DNA from: an uncultured Alphaproteobacteria bacterium | Lineage (GTDB): Bacteria > Pseudomonadota > Alphaproteobacteria > RF32 > CAG-239 | Length of the DNA: 52,312 nt | Assembly: GCA_910577205.1 (NCBI GenBank) | Contig: CAJTMA010000015.1 | Span: 1-52,312, forward strand | Reading direction: 5' to 3' | Program-made: the position numbers and the translations under genes | In this document: positions 33,286 through 42,108 of the stretch, piece after piece | How the letters are laid out: every line of letters starts with the position of its first letter | Position numbering within the stretch: position 1 is the first letter of the stretch | The notes under the pieces: model-generated | Seen by the model: only the letters and a program-made list of their open reading frames with translations | Told to the model about the DNA's origin: nothing | The model's database searches: none

Positions 33286-35646
33286 ATGACTGTTGATGCT
33301 GTATCTCCCAGCCGGTGTGTGGGGTGTCATGCCTGTTTTAATATTTGTCCGGTGCGGGCGATTACAATGGTGGAAAATGAGGAAGGCTTTAAATTTCCGC
33401 AGATTGACGAGCAAGCCTGTGTTAACTGCGGCAAATGTGAGAAAGTCTGTCCGGCATTGACGGGGCGTCCGGTTGCGCATAGCAAATTCCCGGAATTTTA
33501 TGCTGTTTGGAATAAGGATGATACCGTTCGGCAGAAAAGTTCATCCGGCGGGATGTTTCGGATATTGGCAGAAGAAATTATCGCTGAAGGCGGTGTCGTT
33601 TACGGTGCGGCATTTGATGAAGCGAATCATCTGCGTCATATTCGTGTGGAAAATGTGGAGGAACTGGGAGCTTTAATGGGCTCTAAGTATGTGCAAAGCG
33701 ACATCGGCACAATGCTGGGGCAGGTGCGGGCGGATTTGCGCAATGGTTTACAGGTTTTGTTTTCGGGAACACCTTGCCAGGTTGCCGGGTTATATGCTTT
33801 TCTGGGTGGTAACCATGACAATTTGCTGACGGTTGACGTGTTATGTCATGGCGTGCCTTCTCCCGGTGTTTTTCAACGATATTTGGAAAGCCTGGGCGCA
33901 GATGAAAACTGCCGGATTGAGTTTCGAAACAAAGACAAAGGCTGGAAGCAGTTTAGTTTGGTCGTTGGTGATAACGTGCATGAAACCTTGGATGAAAATT
34001 CTTATATGAAAGGCTTCTTGAGCAATCTATTTCTGCGGCCGAGTTGTGCCGAATGCCAGTTCATCGGCTGTCAGCGGATGGGGGATTTAACGCTTGGCGA
34101 TTTTGGGGGGATTAATGTTTTTCGCCCCAAATGTGATGATGATAAAGGGACATCGCTGGTTTTACTAAACTCGCCCAAAGGCAAGCTGATGTTTGAGGCT
34201 TTGCGGTCACGTTATGCTTTGGCGGAACGCGTGCCGGAGGTGAGTGCGATAGCTGCGAATCCGACTTTTACGCATAGCTCAGTGCCATCTCCGCAAAGGG
34301 AAGCTTTTTTTGAGGATTACAAAGCCGGGCAGAGCTGGCCGTTTTTGCAACAGAAATATATGCCGCCGGTAATGCCTGTCCGTCGCAAGGTAGGGATTTT
34401 GAATTTGCAGCATAGTCCGAATTTTGGGGCTTGTTTGGTAGCTTATGCTTTGCAGACTGCAATAGAACGCTGTGGCAGCAGAGCGACAATTATTGATTAT
34501 CGCCAATTGAAAAAGCCGAAGCTGTTCAGCAAAGCTTATTTTCGGGAAAAGGCAGAAAACAAGAATTTTGAAAAGTTTCGTAACAAATTTTTGAAACGGA
34601 CAAAGCCTTGTTATGATGCCGATGATTTGGTTCAGCTGAATGCTAAATTTGATACTTTTGTGACCGGCAGTGATCAGGTTTGGCGTTTTCGATATGTTTT
34701 TCGGTCTTTGAAAGAATTTTTGCTGGCTTTTGCCGCTCCGCATAAGACGCTGTTTTCATATGCCGCGAGTTTGGGGTTAGATTATTGGGAAGGGACGGAC
34801 GAAGCAACGGAAATTGTCCGCGAGAATCTGCGGCGTTTTAACGGCATATCTGTTCGGGAAGAATCCGGCATTGACATTTGTCGGGATATGTTTGGCGCTG
34901 AAGCCGTTCGGGTAATTGATCCGACTTTGCTGTTAAGTGCGGAAGATTATGAGCCTGTAATGAAAGGTGAAAAGCTGCCGGCGGATAAGCCGTATGTGGC
35001 TAAGATGATTTTGGATGAAACGGCAGAAACAAACAGAGAAATAGAGCGTCTGGCAAAAGAAAAAGGCTGGAATGTTGTCGATATTTATGGTGAAAAGAAA
35101 ATTATCGGTGGAAAAGAAACTGTTTTATGCCGTCCGGTCGGCGAATGGCTTAGATTGTTGCAAAATGCCGAATATGTGCTGACTGATTCTTTCCATTGCG
35201 TTTGTTTTTCCGTGCTTTTTAAGCGGCCGTTTACCTGTGTGGTTAATTCGGAGCGCGGTGTTTCCCGTTTGGAGAATCTGTTAGGTATCTTAGGGCTGCG
35301 CAGCCGGTTGGTGGAAACGCTTGATGGCTATTCTTTGGACAGCGGGGAGATGGGTTATGAAGCAATCGGGAGAGTGATTGAGGTTGAGCGAAAGAAAGGA
35401 TACGGGTATTTGAAATCCTGCCTGAAACAGCCCGGCAAGGTTCGTGCGCCCAGAAAGCAAATTAAACAATTTTATTTGTTTGGTTGTCTGCCTTTGGGAA
35501 AGAAAATTATCAAAGGCGAGGTTGAAATATTTAAGTTGTTTAATATTATACCTCTTATGAAAGTGAAAAATCTGCCGATCTGGCGGAGGTATTATTTGGG
35601 CGGATTTATTCCACTGCTGGCTATTAAAAGCAAAGGCAGAAAATAG
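33286..35646 (+). CDS. Ferredoxin-FrhB / polysaccharide pyruvyltransferase-like fusion
   Basis: The 786-residue protein has three parts. Residues 11-55 hold two [4Fe-4S] ferredoxin motifs (Cys11, 14, 17, 21 and Cys45, 48, 51, 55). Residues 70-360 match the FrhB/F420-hydrogenase beta-like domain: KSSSGGMFRILAE, SGTPCQVAGLYAFL, CHGVPSPGVFQRYL, and cysteines 254, 257 and 262 in a GDLTLGDFGGI context. Residues 366-700 match the polysaccharide pyruvyl transferase domain: GILNLQHSPNFGACLVAYALQ-like start, FVTGSDQVWR, and YVLTDSFHCVCFS. The two halves are often adjacent genes in polysaccharide loci; here they are one chain. The role is probably polymer modification coupled to a redox step. The gene follows its own promoter. 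Confidence 0.9.
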   Translation: MTVDAVSPSRCVGCHACFNICPVRAITMVENEEGFKFPQIDEQACVNCGKCEKVCPALTGRPVAHSKFPEFYAVWNKDDTVRQKSSSGGMFRILAEEIIAEGGVVYGAAFDEANHLRHIRVENVEELGALMGSKYVQSDIGTMLGQVRADLRNGLQVLFSGTPCQVAGLYAFLGGNHDNLLTVDVLCHGVPSPGVFQRYLESLGADENCRIEFRNKDKGWKQFSLVVGDNVHETLDENSYMKGFLSNLFLRPSCAECQFIGCQRMGDLTLGDFGGINVFRPKCDDDKGTSLVLLNSPKGKLMFEALRSRYALAERVPEVSAIAANPTFTHSSVPSPQREAFFEDYKAGQSWPFLQQKYMPPVMPVRRKVGILNLQHSPNFGACLVAYALQTAIERCGSRATIIDYRQLKKPKLFSKAYFREKAENKNFEKFRNKFLKRTKPCYDADDLVQLNAKFDTFVTGSDQVWRFRYVFRSLKEFLLAFAAPHKTLFSYAASLGLDYWEGTDEATEIVRENLRRFNGISVREESGIDICRDMFGAEAVRVIDPTLLLSAEDYEPVMKGEKLPADKPYVAKMILDETAETNREIERLAKEKGWNVVDIYGEKKIIGGKETVLCRPVGEWLRLLQNAEYVLTDSFHCVCFSVLFKRPFTCVVNSERGVSRLENLLGILGLRSRLVETLDGYSLDSGEMGYEAIGRVIEVERKKGYGYLKSCLKQPGKVRAPRKQIKQFYLFGCLPLGKKIIKGEVEIFKLFNIIPLMKVKNLPIWRRYYLGGFIPLLAIKSKGRK

Positions 35647-36396
35647 GTGTTAAAAGACTATACCCGAAAACAAAAGGCCGTTATCGGTTTATGGGCGGCT
35701 TGTTTGATATGGATATTAATGATGACAATACGCAGTACGGATTGGCGTTTTGCTGACAGGAGCAGTGTCGGGCTGGCGCCCTTGCCAAGCAAAACCGCAG
35801 AGGCTGTGGTTCAGGTTTATGCGGCGCGGACGTATAGCTGGCGTGGTGCTTTTGCTGTTCACAGCTGGATAGCCGTTAAGCCTGAAAATGCTGATAAATA
35901 TACGATTTATCAAGTTATGGGCTGGTATTTGCGCCGGGGGCTGCCTGCTGTTTCAGTGTCAAATGATGTTCCTGACCGCCGCTGGTATGGGGCTGAGCCT
36001 ATGCTGATTGGCGAGGTGCGCGGAAAAGAAGCCCAAGAGGCAATTCCTGCTATTGAAAAAGCTGTGGCTGATTATCCTTATGCCAAAGAATATCGCGCAT
36101 GGCCCGGGCCAAACAGCAATACCTTTATTTCTTATATTATCAGAAATGTGCCGCAGTTGAAGATGACCTTGCCGCCGTTAGCCATCGGTAAAGACTGGCT
36201 TGTGGGGAACAAACTTTTTGCAGTCAGTGAAAGCAAGAGCGGTTTTCAGTTTTCGCTCTATGGATTGCTCGGGGTTATCTTAGGCTGGTATGAAGGTTTG
36301 GAATTTAATGTTTTAGGATTAAGTTTTGGAATTGACATCCGGCGGCCGGCTGTAAAATTGCCTTTGCTCGGCCGCATCGGAATGCCTGAATTATAA
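35647..36396 (+). CDS. DUF3750 protein
   Basis: The start is a GTG directly after the preceding stop codon, so the gene is coupled to the fusion gene. A single membrane segment lies at about residues 12-28. The rest matches DUF3750, a family largely found in proteobacteria: TYSWRGAFAVHSWIAVKP, YTIYQVMGW, PDRRWYGAEP, a WPGPNSNTFISYI stretch, and LPPLAIGKDWL. The His and Cys-free Asn-Thr motif give it an NlpC/P60-like feel, but no function is established. The length of 249 is typical. It is convergent with the MarC gene, with one base between the stops and no terminator. Confidence 0.88.
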   Translation: MLKDYTRKQKAVIGLWAACLIWILMMTIRSTDWRFADRSSVGLAPLPSKTAEAVVQVYAARTYSWRGAFAVHSWIAVKPENADKYTIYQVMGWYLRRGLPAVSVSNDVPDRRWYGAEPMLIGEVRGKEAQEAIPAIEKAVADYPYAKEYRAWPGPNSNTFISYIIRNVPQLKMTLPPLAIGKDWLVGNKLFAVSESKSGFQFSLYGLLGVILGWYEGLEFNVLGLSFGIDIRRPAVKLPLLGRIGMPEL

Positions 36397-36397
36397 T

Positions 36398-36988
36398 TTA
36401 GCTTTTCATCAGAATGGCTAAGTTATGGGTGAATAATTTAACCGAGATGGCAAGCAGAATGATGCCAAAGAATTTTTGCAGCATATAAATTGTGCCTGCG
36501 CCCAAAAATTTATCAATTTTTCGGGTGAGTCTTAAAACAATATAAACCCACAAGACGTTCAGCAATACGGCAAGGATAATATTGATATTGGCATATTGCG
36601 AACGGATGGAAAGCAGGGTGGTTAATGCGCCGGCTCCGGCAATCAGCGGGAAGACAACCGGAACAAAGGTTGCTTCTTTGGGGGAATCGGGAGCATTTTT
36701 GAAAATTTCAATATCCAGAATCATTTCAAGAGCCATTACAAAAATAATCAACGAACCGGCAATGGCGAAAGATGAAATATCTACATGGAATAAGGTTAAA
36801 AAAGCTTCTCCGACATAAAAAAAGCCTAAAAACATGACCAAGGACATAATGGCGGCTTTTTTGGCATCTATGTGTTTGCCTTTCTTTTTAAGGCTCAAAA
36901 AAATGGGAATCGAACCGGTGACGTCTATCACTGCGAACAAAATGACAAAGGCGCTGATAAATTGCTGGAAACTAAACTGGCTGAACAT
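36398..36988 (-). CDS. MarC-family membrane protein
   Basis: MarC/UPF0056 proteins are small inner-membrane proteins with six helices and unclear function; the old link to multiple antibiotic resistance was not confirmed. This one is 196 residues with clear hydrophobic segments near 5-25, 45-63, 70-90, 108-125, 135-155 and 170-190. FAVIDVTGSIPIFLSL and PVVFPLIAGAGALTTLL are family motifs. AGAGGAAAAA precedes ATG 36988. It is preceded on the same strand by the ArsC/Spx-like gene (66 bases) and may share its transcript. Confidence 0.92.
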   Translation of the reverse strand: MFSQFSFQQFISAFVILFAVIDVTGSIPIFLSLKKKGKHIDAKKAAIMSLVMFLGFFYVGEAFLTLFHVDISSFAIAGSLIIFVMALEMILDIEIFKNAPDSPKEATFVPVVFPLIAGAGALTTLLSIRSQYANINIILAVLLNVLWVYIVLRLTRKIDKFLGAGTIYMLQKFFGIILLAISVKLFTHNLAILMKS

Positions 36989-37054
36989 TTTTTCCTCTGT
37001 TGTAATTATGTGAAATTATACAGGATATATAGCCAGTTATCGTTTAATTTTCGG

Positions 37055-37426
37055 TTAAACTTTTGTCGTCGGAAAAAGTTTATTTTGCCATTCTTCGGCT
37101 TTGAATCCGGTGAGCACAAAATCTTTGCCGATGAGTAACGGACGTTTGACAAGCATACCGTTTGTCGCCAGAAGACTAAGCTGTTCTTCTTCGCTCATGT
37201 TGGGCAATTTATCTTTGAGATTCATCGACTTGTAAAGCAATCCTGATGTATTGACAAAGCGTTTTAACGGGAGGCCGCTGCGTTTATACCATTCTTTGAG
37301 TTCATGAGCGGCAGGGTTGTTTTCAACAATGTGGCGGCTGGCAAAGTCAATATGGTGTTCTTCGAGCCAGGCTTTGGCCTTTTGGCAAGTGGAGCATTTG
37401 GGGTATTCTAAAAATAAGAAAGTCAT
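37055..37426 (-). CDS. ArsC/Spx-family thioredoxin-fold protein
   Basis: The 123-residue protein has the ArsC/Spx fold with YPKCSTCQKAKAWLEEH near residue 8-24, where CSTC holds the redox cysteines (Cys11 and Cys14). The C-terminal NGMLVKRPLLIGKDFVLTGF is the conserved family segment. Arsenate reductases of this group use a single Cys with Arg triad, whereas Spx-like regulators use CxxC, as here. The member in this gene is of the YffB/Spx-like kind, and the substrate or partner is unknown. The start at 37426 follows AGGAC. No arsenic-resistance genes lie nearby, so I do not call it arsC. Confidence 0.88.
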   Translation of the reverse strand: MTFLFLEYPKCSTCQKAKAWLEEHHIDFASRHIVENNPAAHELKEWYKRSGLPLKRFVNTSGLLYKSMNLKDKLPNMSEEEQLSLLATNGMLVKRPLLIGKDFVLTGFKAEEWQNKLFPTTKV

Positions 37427-37505
37427 TATAAAAAGTCCTCAGTTGATTGCTTTTTTGCAGTATAAAACATATATTTATCAGAGGCAACAAAGAAAGGAAT
37501 AACAA

Positions 37506-37775
37506 ATGAAACAGTTAGACGGATTCTTAATATGGCTGGGGATTGGGGCTTTTGTTTTATTTATGGCGCTGTTTTCATTTTATGCGCTGTCTATTTTGCT
37601 GCCGGTTATTTTGGTTCTTATCGGTATCTCGTTTTTGTTTAACAGCGGCAAGGCTTGGTATTGGAATTTTAAGAACGGAAAATCTATGCCCAGATGCCGC
37701 GGGCAGAAGAAAGATACGCAGAATCCAAAAATAATCGATGTGGAATATGAAATTATAGATGATGACAAGAAGTAA
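37506..37775 (+). CDS. Small membrane protein, 89 aa
   Basis: AAAGGAATAACAA precedes ATG 37506. Two hydrophobic stretches at about residues 8-27 and 28-47 form a membrane hairpin. The C-terminal half is basic then acidic (KNGKSMPRCRGQKKDT...EIIDDDKK) and probably cytoplasmic. I do not recognise a family. It is convergent with the glycosyltransferase gene and ends right before their shared terminator. The good ribosome site and terminator support a real gene. Confidence 0.75.
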   Translation: MKQLDGFLIWLGIGAFVLFMALFSFYALSILLPVILVLIGISFLFNSGKAWYWNFKNGKSMPRCRGQKKDTQNPKIIDVEYEIIDDDKK

Positions 37776-37777
37776 AA

Positions 37778-37806
37778 ACAAACCCCGGAAATTTTCCGGG
37801 GTTTGT
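37778..37806. terminator. Rho-independent terminator, bidirectional
   Basis: ACAAACCCCGGAAA pairs with TTTCCGGGGTTTGT in a nearly perfect palindrome between two convergent genes. Confidence 0.9.
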
Positions 37807-37813
37807 GGTTTGC

Positions 37814-39373
37814 TTAGATGGCCTTTTGCTTCTTGCGGGAAACCAAATCGGCTGCCTGCATATCGCTTTTTTCAAATTTATAGACGTTGCCTTGAATATG
37901 TTCACGTTCAGTCAAGACATTCTGGACAATCTGGTCTTTTTGTTCTGAAATCTTTTGCCAGGTCAGATTGTTGCGGACATAGTCGTTGCCGTTGGTGGCA
38001 ATGTTTTGGCGCAGCTCTTCATTGTTGAGCAACAATTTGAGCGCTTTTACCTGACGCCAGCGGTCAGCTTCCTGTGACGGAGCATAAATACCGAGGGCTT
38101 TGGAGTAGTCCTGATTGTCATCGCGGATATCTGCGCAGTGAGCAAAGTCATTAAATCCGCTGCGGCCGACGATAACGGCTGTGCCGCAACCCATTGCTTC
38201 AATCGGAACCATGCCGAAAGCTTCGTTCAGGCTGGACATGACAAAGACAGAAGAAACGTTATATACGCGAGCCATTTCTTTTTGGTTTAAAGACGGCAGG
38301 AAGATAACGCGGTCTTCAACTTCTTTCAGGATGTCGCGGCATTCCTGTGTAACCGGGTTGCCGATTTCGCCGCTGACCATATAAATGACAGACGGATCTT
38401 CTTTCATGATTTCAACCATGGAGCGGGACAGTTCGCTGAACCCTTTGTCACGGACAACGCGGCCAAGAGATGAAACGACTTTCTTGTCTGTCAGGTCGAT
38501 GCTGCAATCTTCATTATAAATGTTTTTATAATCAAAGTGATATTTCAGCTTATGCAAATTTTGCGGGGTTAACGGCTGGAAAATTTCGTCATTGTATCCC
38601 GGCGGAATAATGGTGATTTTGTTCAAATCAGCCAAGTATGGTTCAGCCAACAGACGGGTTTGTTCATCCGGTGAGGTCGCAATGATGATGTCGGATTTAT
38701 GAAATGCGAAAGTTTCATGTTCAATACGTTGTTCAAAATTATGCCACTGCCATTCTTCTTCGCTGATGTTGCCGGATTGGTATTGGGGCAGGTTGCGTTC
38801 ATATTTTTTGTGTCCCAGAGAGTGGCTGGTTACCAGCATAACCGGGCGACGGCCTGTTTCTTCCTCAATTTTGCTGCACAGCATATCAGCTGCCAGCATA
38901 CCGTCACGATAGTGGCCTTCAACAACTTCAATCTTGTCGAGGCAGTTTTCTTTTTTGTAGAAGTCATAAAGATTATTAATCAGTTCCGGCAGCAGGGGAA
39001 CGATTTCTTCTTTAGGAATGAAGCTGAAGTGGCCGCCGGCAGGAACGCGCAATACGCGGCTGCGGATTGTGGCGCTTTCATGCCACTGCTGTTCAACGGT
39101 GTAGTTCAAGTCTGTGCCAAGGTCACGCGCTGTCCCGCCGAACTGGGGGCAAATGCGCGGATCTACGCGGCGGGTAACCAAGTCAACATCATAATTGCTG
39201 GAATTGGCTGCCAAGGCTTTTACATAGTAAACCTGGCCGCCGGTATCTTGTCCGGTAATTACTTTTTTGGATGTTACTTTGGTTGTTGGGTAACCTTTTT
39301 CATCCAGTTCAAATGCGAAGTCACCTTCAACCAAGCCATGTGTTGAAAACATGACTTTTAATTTTTTTGTCAT
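37814..39373 (-). CDS. Sucrose-synthase/SPS-like glycosyltransferase
   Basis: This 519-residue GT4 enzyme resembles sucrose synthase and sucrose-phosphate synthase: TGQDTGGQVYYVKALA near residue 37, GHYRDGMLAADML, TSHSLGHKKYERN, IPPGYNDEIFQP, SLGRVVRDKGF and SSLNEAFGMVPIEAMGCG with the donor-binding Glu residues. No C-terminal phosphatase domain is present. I place the start at 39373, where GGAG lies nine bases upstream; the frame is open to an ATG at 39388 without a ribosome site. No partner sucrose-phosphatase lies nearby. The product could be sucrose or another glucoside; sequence alone does not decide. Confidence 0.88.
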   Translation of the reverse strand: MTKKLKVMFSTHGLVEGDFAFELDEKGYPTTKVTSKKVITGQDTGGQVYYVKALAANSSNYDVDLVTRRVDPRICPQFGGTARDLGTDLNYTVEQQWHESATIRSRVLRVPAGGHFSFIPKEEIVPLLPELINNLYDFYKKENCLDKIEVVEGHYRDGMLAADMLCSKIEEETGRRPVMLVTSHSLGHKKYERNLPQYQSGNISEEEWQWHNFEQRIEHETFAFHKSDIIIATSPDEQTRLLAEPYLADLNKITIIPPGYNDEIFQPLTPQNLHKLKYHFDYKNIYNEDCSIDLTDKKVVSSLGRVVRDKGFSELSRSMVEIMKEDPSVIYMVSGEIGNPVTQECRDILKEVEDRVIFLPSLNQKEMARVYNVSSVFVMSSLNEAFGMVPIEAMGCGTAVIVGRSGFNDFAHCADIRDDNQDYSKALGIYAPSQEADRWRQVKALKLLLNNEELRQNIATNGNDYVRNNLTWQKISEQKDQIVQNVLTEREHIQGNVYKFEKSDMQAADLVSRKKQKAI

Positions 39374-39499
39374 TATCAAAAACTCCATTAAATTGTTATC
39401 AATTTGATGGCTTCAATGTAACAACTATTCCGCGCGAGTCAAGAGATTTAAAGGGGATAAATTTTTTTTTGTATATCCCTTTGAATCTTATGTGAAATA

Positions 39500-40354
39500 C
39501 TAGAGATTAAACAGATGACTATAGGCAAAAGACAGGCCAATCATGAAGTTGCTGCCGGCGACGGGAGCTTCTCTGGATTGGGCTTCAAAGTAAGATATAT
39601 AAGGCGCAATGCTTAAGTCTTTATGAATCTTCACATCCATGCGGCTGGTGAGGTTGAATTCATATTTGAAATCTGTGCCGACATACCGGCTGTATACAAA
39701 ATAATCCCGGAAATAACTGTCTAATTGGAATTTAACACCGTCCCGCAGCGGATATTCGGCGCGGATGCCGATTTCATAGGCGGTTTTAGTGTCGCTGGGA
39801 TTGTAGGTCATATCCAGTTCTTCAACCAAAGCTGCGTATAGTTCTTTGATATAAGTGCCGTTGAACAGTTTGATACCGCCTTTGCCGCGTAAGGTTTTAT
39901 TGCGTGGGGCATCATTATTGGCCGTGAATTCTGTTTGGTAGCCAAGGCTGGCAAACGGGCCGACATCGGCTTCATCATATTTCCACATTTTGCGGGCGTA
40001 GTCACTGGTCAGTAAAATCTTATCGGCATTTTCTGATGAAGTGGTGGAGCCGTCGGTTTTTTTTAATTTGGTTTTGCCATATTCCATATATACTGTATTG
40101 TTCCATTGGTATTCCGGTTGTCCGTATTCCAATGCAAAATCAAAAACGCCTTTGAATAATGTTTCGCTGTCGGCACTAAGCTGAGAGTTTGGCGAGTTTT
40201 GATATTGTTCGGCATTGGAAACCGAAGTTGAGGACATTTCTAACGCGACCCTGCGGAAATCAGCGCGCCAGCCATTAAAATTATTATCGTCTGCCGCCAG
40301 AGCGGGGACTGCTAAAAGGCTGATTGCACTGATGATTGTTAATTGGCGCAGCAT
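39500..40354 (-). CDS. Putative outer-membrane beta-barrel protein
   Basis: A signal peptide of about 20 residues (ending Ala-Leu-Ala-Ala) leads to a mature protein of about 264 residues. It is rich in alternating hydrophobic and polar residues with many Tyr, Phe and Trp, and ends SFAYSHLF-Asn-Leu. This beta-strand pattern with aromatics near the C-terminus suits an outer-membrane barrel of 10-12 strands. Segments such as VKFQLDSYFRDYFVYSRYVG look like strand hairpins. No family name is offered. TAGGAGATAAACG precedes ATG 40354. It may be a sugar-related porin given the neighbouring glycosyltransferase, but this is speculation. Confidence 0.7.
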   Translation of the reverse strand: MLRQLTIISAISLLAVPALAADDNNFNGWRADFRRVALEMSSTSVSNAEQYQNSPNSQLSADSETLFKGVFDFALEYGQPEYQWNNTVYMEYGKTKLKKTDGSTTSSENADKILLTSDYARKMWKYDEADVGPFASLGYQTEFTANNDAPRNKTLRGKGGIKLFNGTYIKELYAALVEELDMTYNPSDTKTAYEIGIRAEYPLRDGVKFQLDSYFRDYFVYSRYVGTDFKYEFNLTSRMDVKIHKDLSIAPYISYFEAQSREAPVAGSNFMIGLSFAYSHLFNL

Positions 40355-40529
40355 CGTTTATCTCCTAAAGTTTTATAACCGAATGTTTTATTAGTTAGTC
40401 GTTAAATCGGGGATTACAAGGTGCTGCTAAAGTTGAAATCAGTGTTTTTTGTCAACAACAGGCTAATAGTATTTGATTATATTGCTAATTAAAGTATGGT
40501 GTGAAGTATGAATTTTGGAAGGAAGCGGA

Positions 40530-41228
40530 ATGTTTGGATTCAAGAAAAAAAAGAAACACCATAAAGTTGTTAATGTTCCTATGTTTGCTAATAATATTAT
40601 TTGCAAAGGCAATAATGATATCCAAATTGCAGAAAACCAAAATATAGAAATCTTTCTGGAAGGCGAAAATAATCAAATTGTCATTGCGCCGCGGGCAGGG
40701 GATATTTCCGGAAAAATTTGCATTTGCGTTTATGGCGATAATAACCGGATTACGATTGGTGAAAATAATATTTTTGAAGGCTTGTTTATGATTGTGGGGC
40801 AGAATCACTTCAATCATGGCAAATGTAATAATTCGGTTGTTACCTTTGGCAATAATAATGCTTTCGGTTCGTTTGAAGTTGATGTTTTTAACAGTAATTC
40901 CACTCTGTCTGTCGGGAATGACTGTATGTTTTCAAAAGGGATTATTCTATATCATACAGACGGGCATCCCGTTTTGGATGCAGAAAGCGGCAAAATATTA
41001 AATTCTGTGCGGGAGATGAAAATCGGTAACCATTGCTGGGTTGGGCGAAATGTTACGATTTTGAAAAATACCAAACTTGCGGATGATACGATTGTCGGAT
41101 TTGGAGCTGTTGTGTCATCTTCATTTGCCGAACCTCATACGGCGATTGCCGGGAATCCGGCTAAAGTAGTGAAGAAAGGTATTACTTGGGCACAGCGGGC
41201 AGATGGTTATATTGAAAATGAGTTATAA
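40530..41228 (+). CDS. Hexapeptide-repeat acyltransferase
   Basis: The protein has left-handed beta-helix hexapeptide repeats (I/V-G-x-x-N/C type) from about residue 25 to 200. Clear turns include ICVYGDNNRITIGENNIFEG, then NHCWVGRNVTILKNTKLADD and AIAGNPAKVVKKG at the C-terminus, the latter a sugar O-acetyltransferase landmark. YHTDGHPV may supply the catalytic His. The first 15 residues are strongly basic (FKKKKKHHK). ATG 40530 follows GGAAGGA; the TTG at 40515 would include that site. The substrate is probably a surface sugar, but it is not defined. Confidence 0.85.
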   Translation: MFGFKKKKKHHKVVNVPMFANNIICKGNNDIQIAENQNIEIFLEGENNQIVIAPRAGDISGKICICVYGDNNRITIGENNIFEGLFMIVGQNHFNHGKCNNSVVTFGNNNAFGSFEVDVFNSNSTLSVGNDCMFSKGIILYHTDGHPVLDAESGKILNSVREMKIGNHCWVGRNVTILKNTKLADDTIVGFGAVVSSSFAEPHTAIAGNPAKVVKKGITWAQRADGYIENEL

Positions 41229-41301
41229 TTTTTTTGCATAGAAGAAAAAATAGTTATTGACAAGGCAATGAGAATTTATTATTAAATAGCACGAAGCCCA
41301 T

Positions 41302-41378
41302 GGCGGGGTAGCTCAGTTGGTTAGAGCGGTGGAATCATAATCCATGTGTCGGCGGTTCGAATCCGCCCCTCGCTACCA
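41302..41378 (+). tRNA. tRNA-Met (CAT), elongator type
   Basis: All four arms can be drawn: acceptor GGCGGGG with CCTCGCT, D arm GCTC..GAGC, anticodon loop ATCATAA with CAT at 41336-41338, and T arm GGCGG-TTCGAAT-CCGCC. A genomic CCA is present at 41376-41378. A terminator follows. Confidence 0.95.
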
Positions 41379-41380
41379 AT

Positions 41381-41410
41381 AAAAAAACCACTCTTCGGAG
41401 TGGTTTTTTT
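41381..41410 (+). terminator. Rho-independent terminator of tRNA-Met
   Basis: AAAAAAACCACTC pairs with GAGTGGTTTTTTT around a TTCG tetraloop, starting two bases after the CCA end. Confidence 0.93.
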
Positions 41411-41461
41411 ATTGGTAATAAAGCCAGGGTGTGAACCGGTAGACTTCCAGTGGGGAGGATG

Positions 41462-42106
41462 TCAAAAGTCGCTTTTGTCAGCTAAGCTGTCATAGCGTTT
41501 GTGGATGCACTGGATAGCTGTTTTATGTACGCCTGCGGTAATGGCATAATAAATATACCGGCCTTCGCGGCGGCAAGTGACGAAGCCGTCATCGCGCAAC
41601 CGTTTTAAATATTGTGAGATTTTTAATTGCGGATTTTCTGTGGCTTTGACAATGTCTGTGACGTTGCTTTCGCCGTTCAGGGTCAGATATTCCAAAATGC
41701 GCATTTTATCATAATTGGCAAAAAGTTTAATCTGGTTGGCAACCATTCCGGTATAATCGCGCGGAAGCATGGCTTTATAACCATCTGCCAGAAAGTAAAA
41801 ATTATCGGTCATGTAGCCGAAGAGTTTGCGAATACATACAAAAATACTTGCCGGATATTCTTCATAAATATTATAATAAATAAACAAACCGCGGCGTTCG
41901 GTTTTAACCAGGTTAGCTTCACGGAGTTTTTTCAAACTTTGTGAAACGATAACTTGTTCTTCATTAAGAGCCTTAGTTACTGCCGAAACAGATGAAGCGC
42001 CGTTGACATCTAAATATTCCAATATGCGCAGCCGCAAGGGATGGGCAATATAGCTTATCCCTTTTGCGGCTTTTTTCATAATTTCGGCAGGCAGCTGTTG
42101 AGGCAT
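41462..42106 (-). CDS. Double ArsR-type transcriptional regulator
   Basis: Two winged-helix ArsR-like domains lie in one chain of 214 residues: about 14-88 (ISYIAHPLRLRILEYLDVNG...LKKLREANLVKTERRG) and about 130-204 (LFANYDKMRILEYLTLNGES...YLKRLRDDGFVTCRREGRY). Each has the recognition helix and the beta wing with IYY. ArsR proteins usually have one domain and dimerise, so this is probably a single-chain pseudodimer. The ELCVCDL metal site of classical ArsR is absent; Cys residues appear at FVCIRK and FVTCRRE. The gene starts two bases after the CPHC lipoprotein. It may regulate the three-gene unit. Confidence 0.85.
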   Translation of the reverse strand: MPQQLPAEIMKKAAKGISYIAHPLRLRILEYLDVNGASSVSAVTKALNEEQVIVSQSLKKLREANLVKTERRGLFIYYNIYEEYPASIFVCIRKLFGYMTDNFYFLADGYKAMLPRDYTGMVANQIKLFANYDKMRILEYLTLNGESNVTDIVKATENPQLKISQYLKRLRDDGFVTCRREGRYIYYAITAGVHKTAIQCIHKRYDSLADKSDF

Positions 42107-42108
42107 TA

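Noticed and set aside
37055..37426. Arsenate reductase arsC
   Set aside because: The CxxC motif and lack of other arsenic genes fit the YffB/Spx-like branch better.
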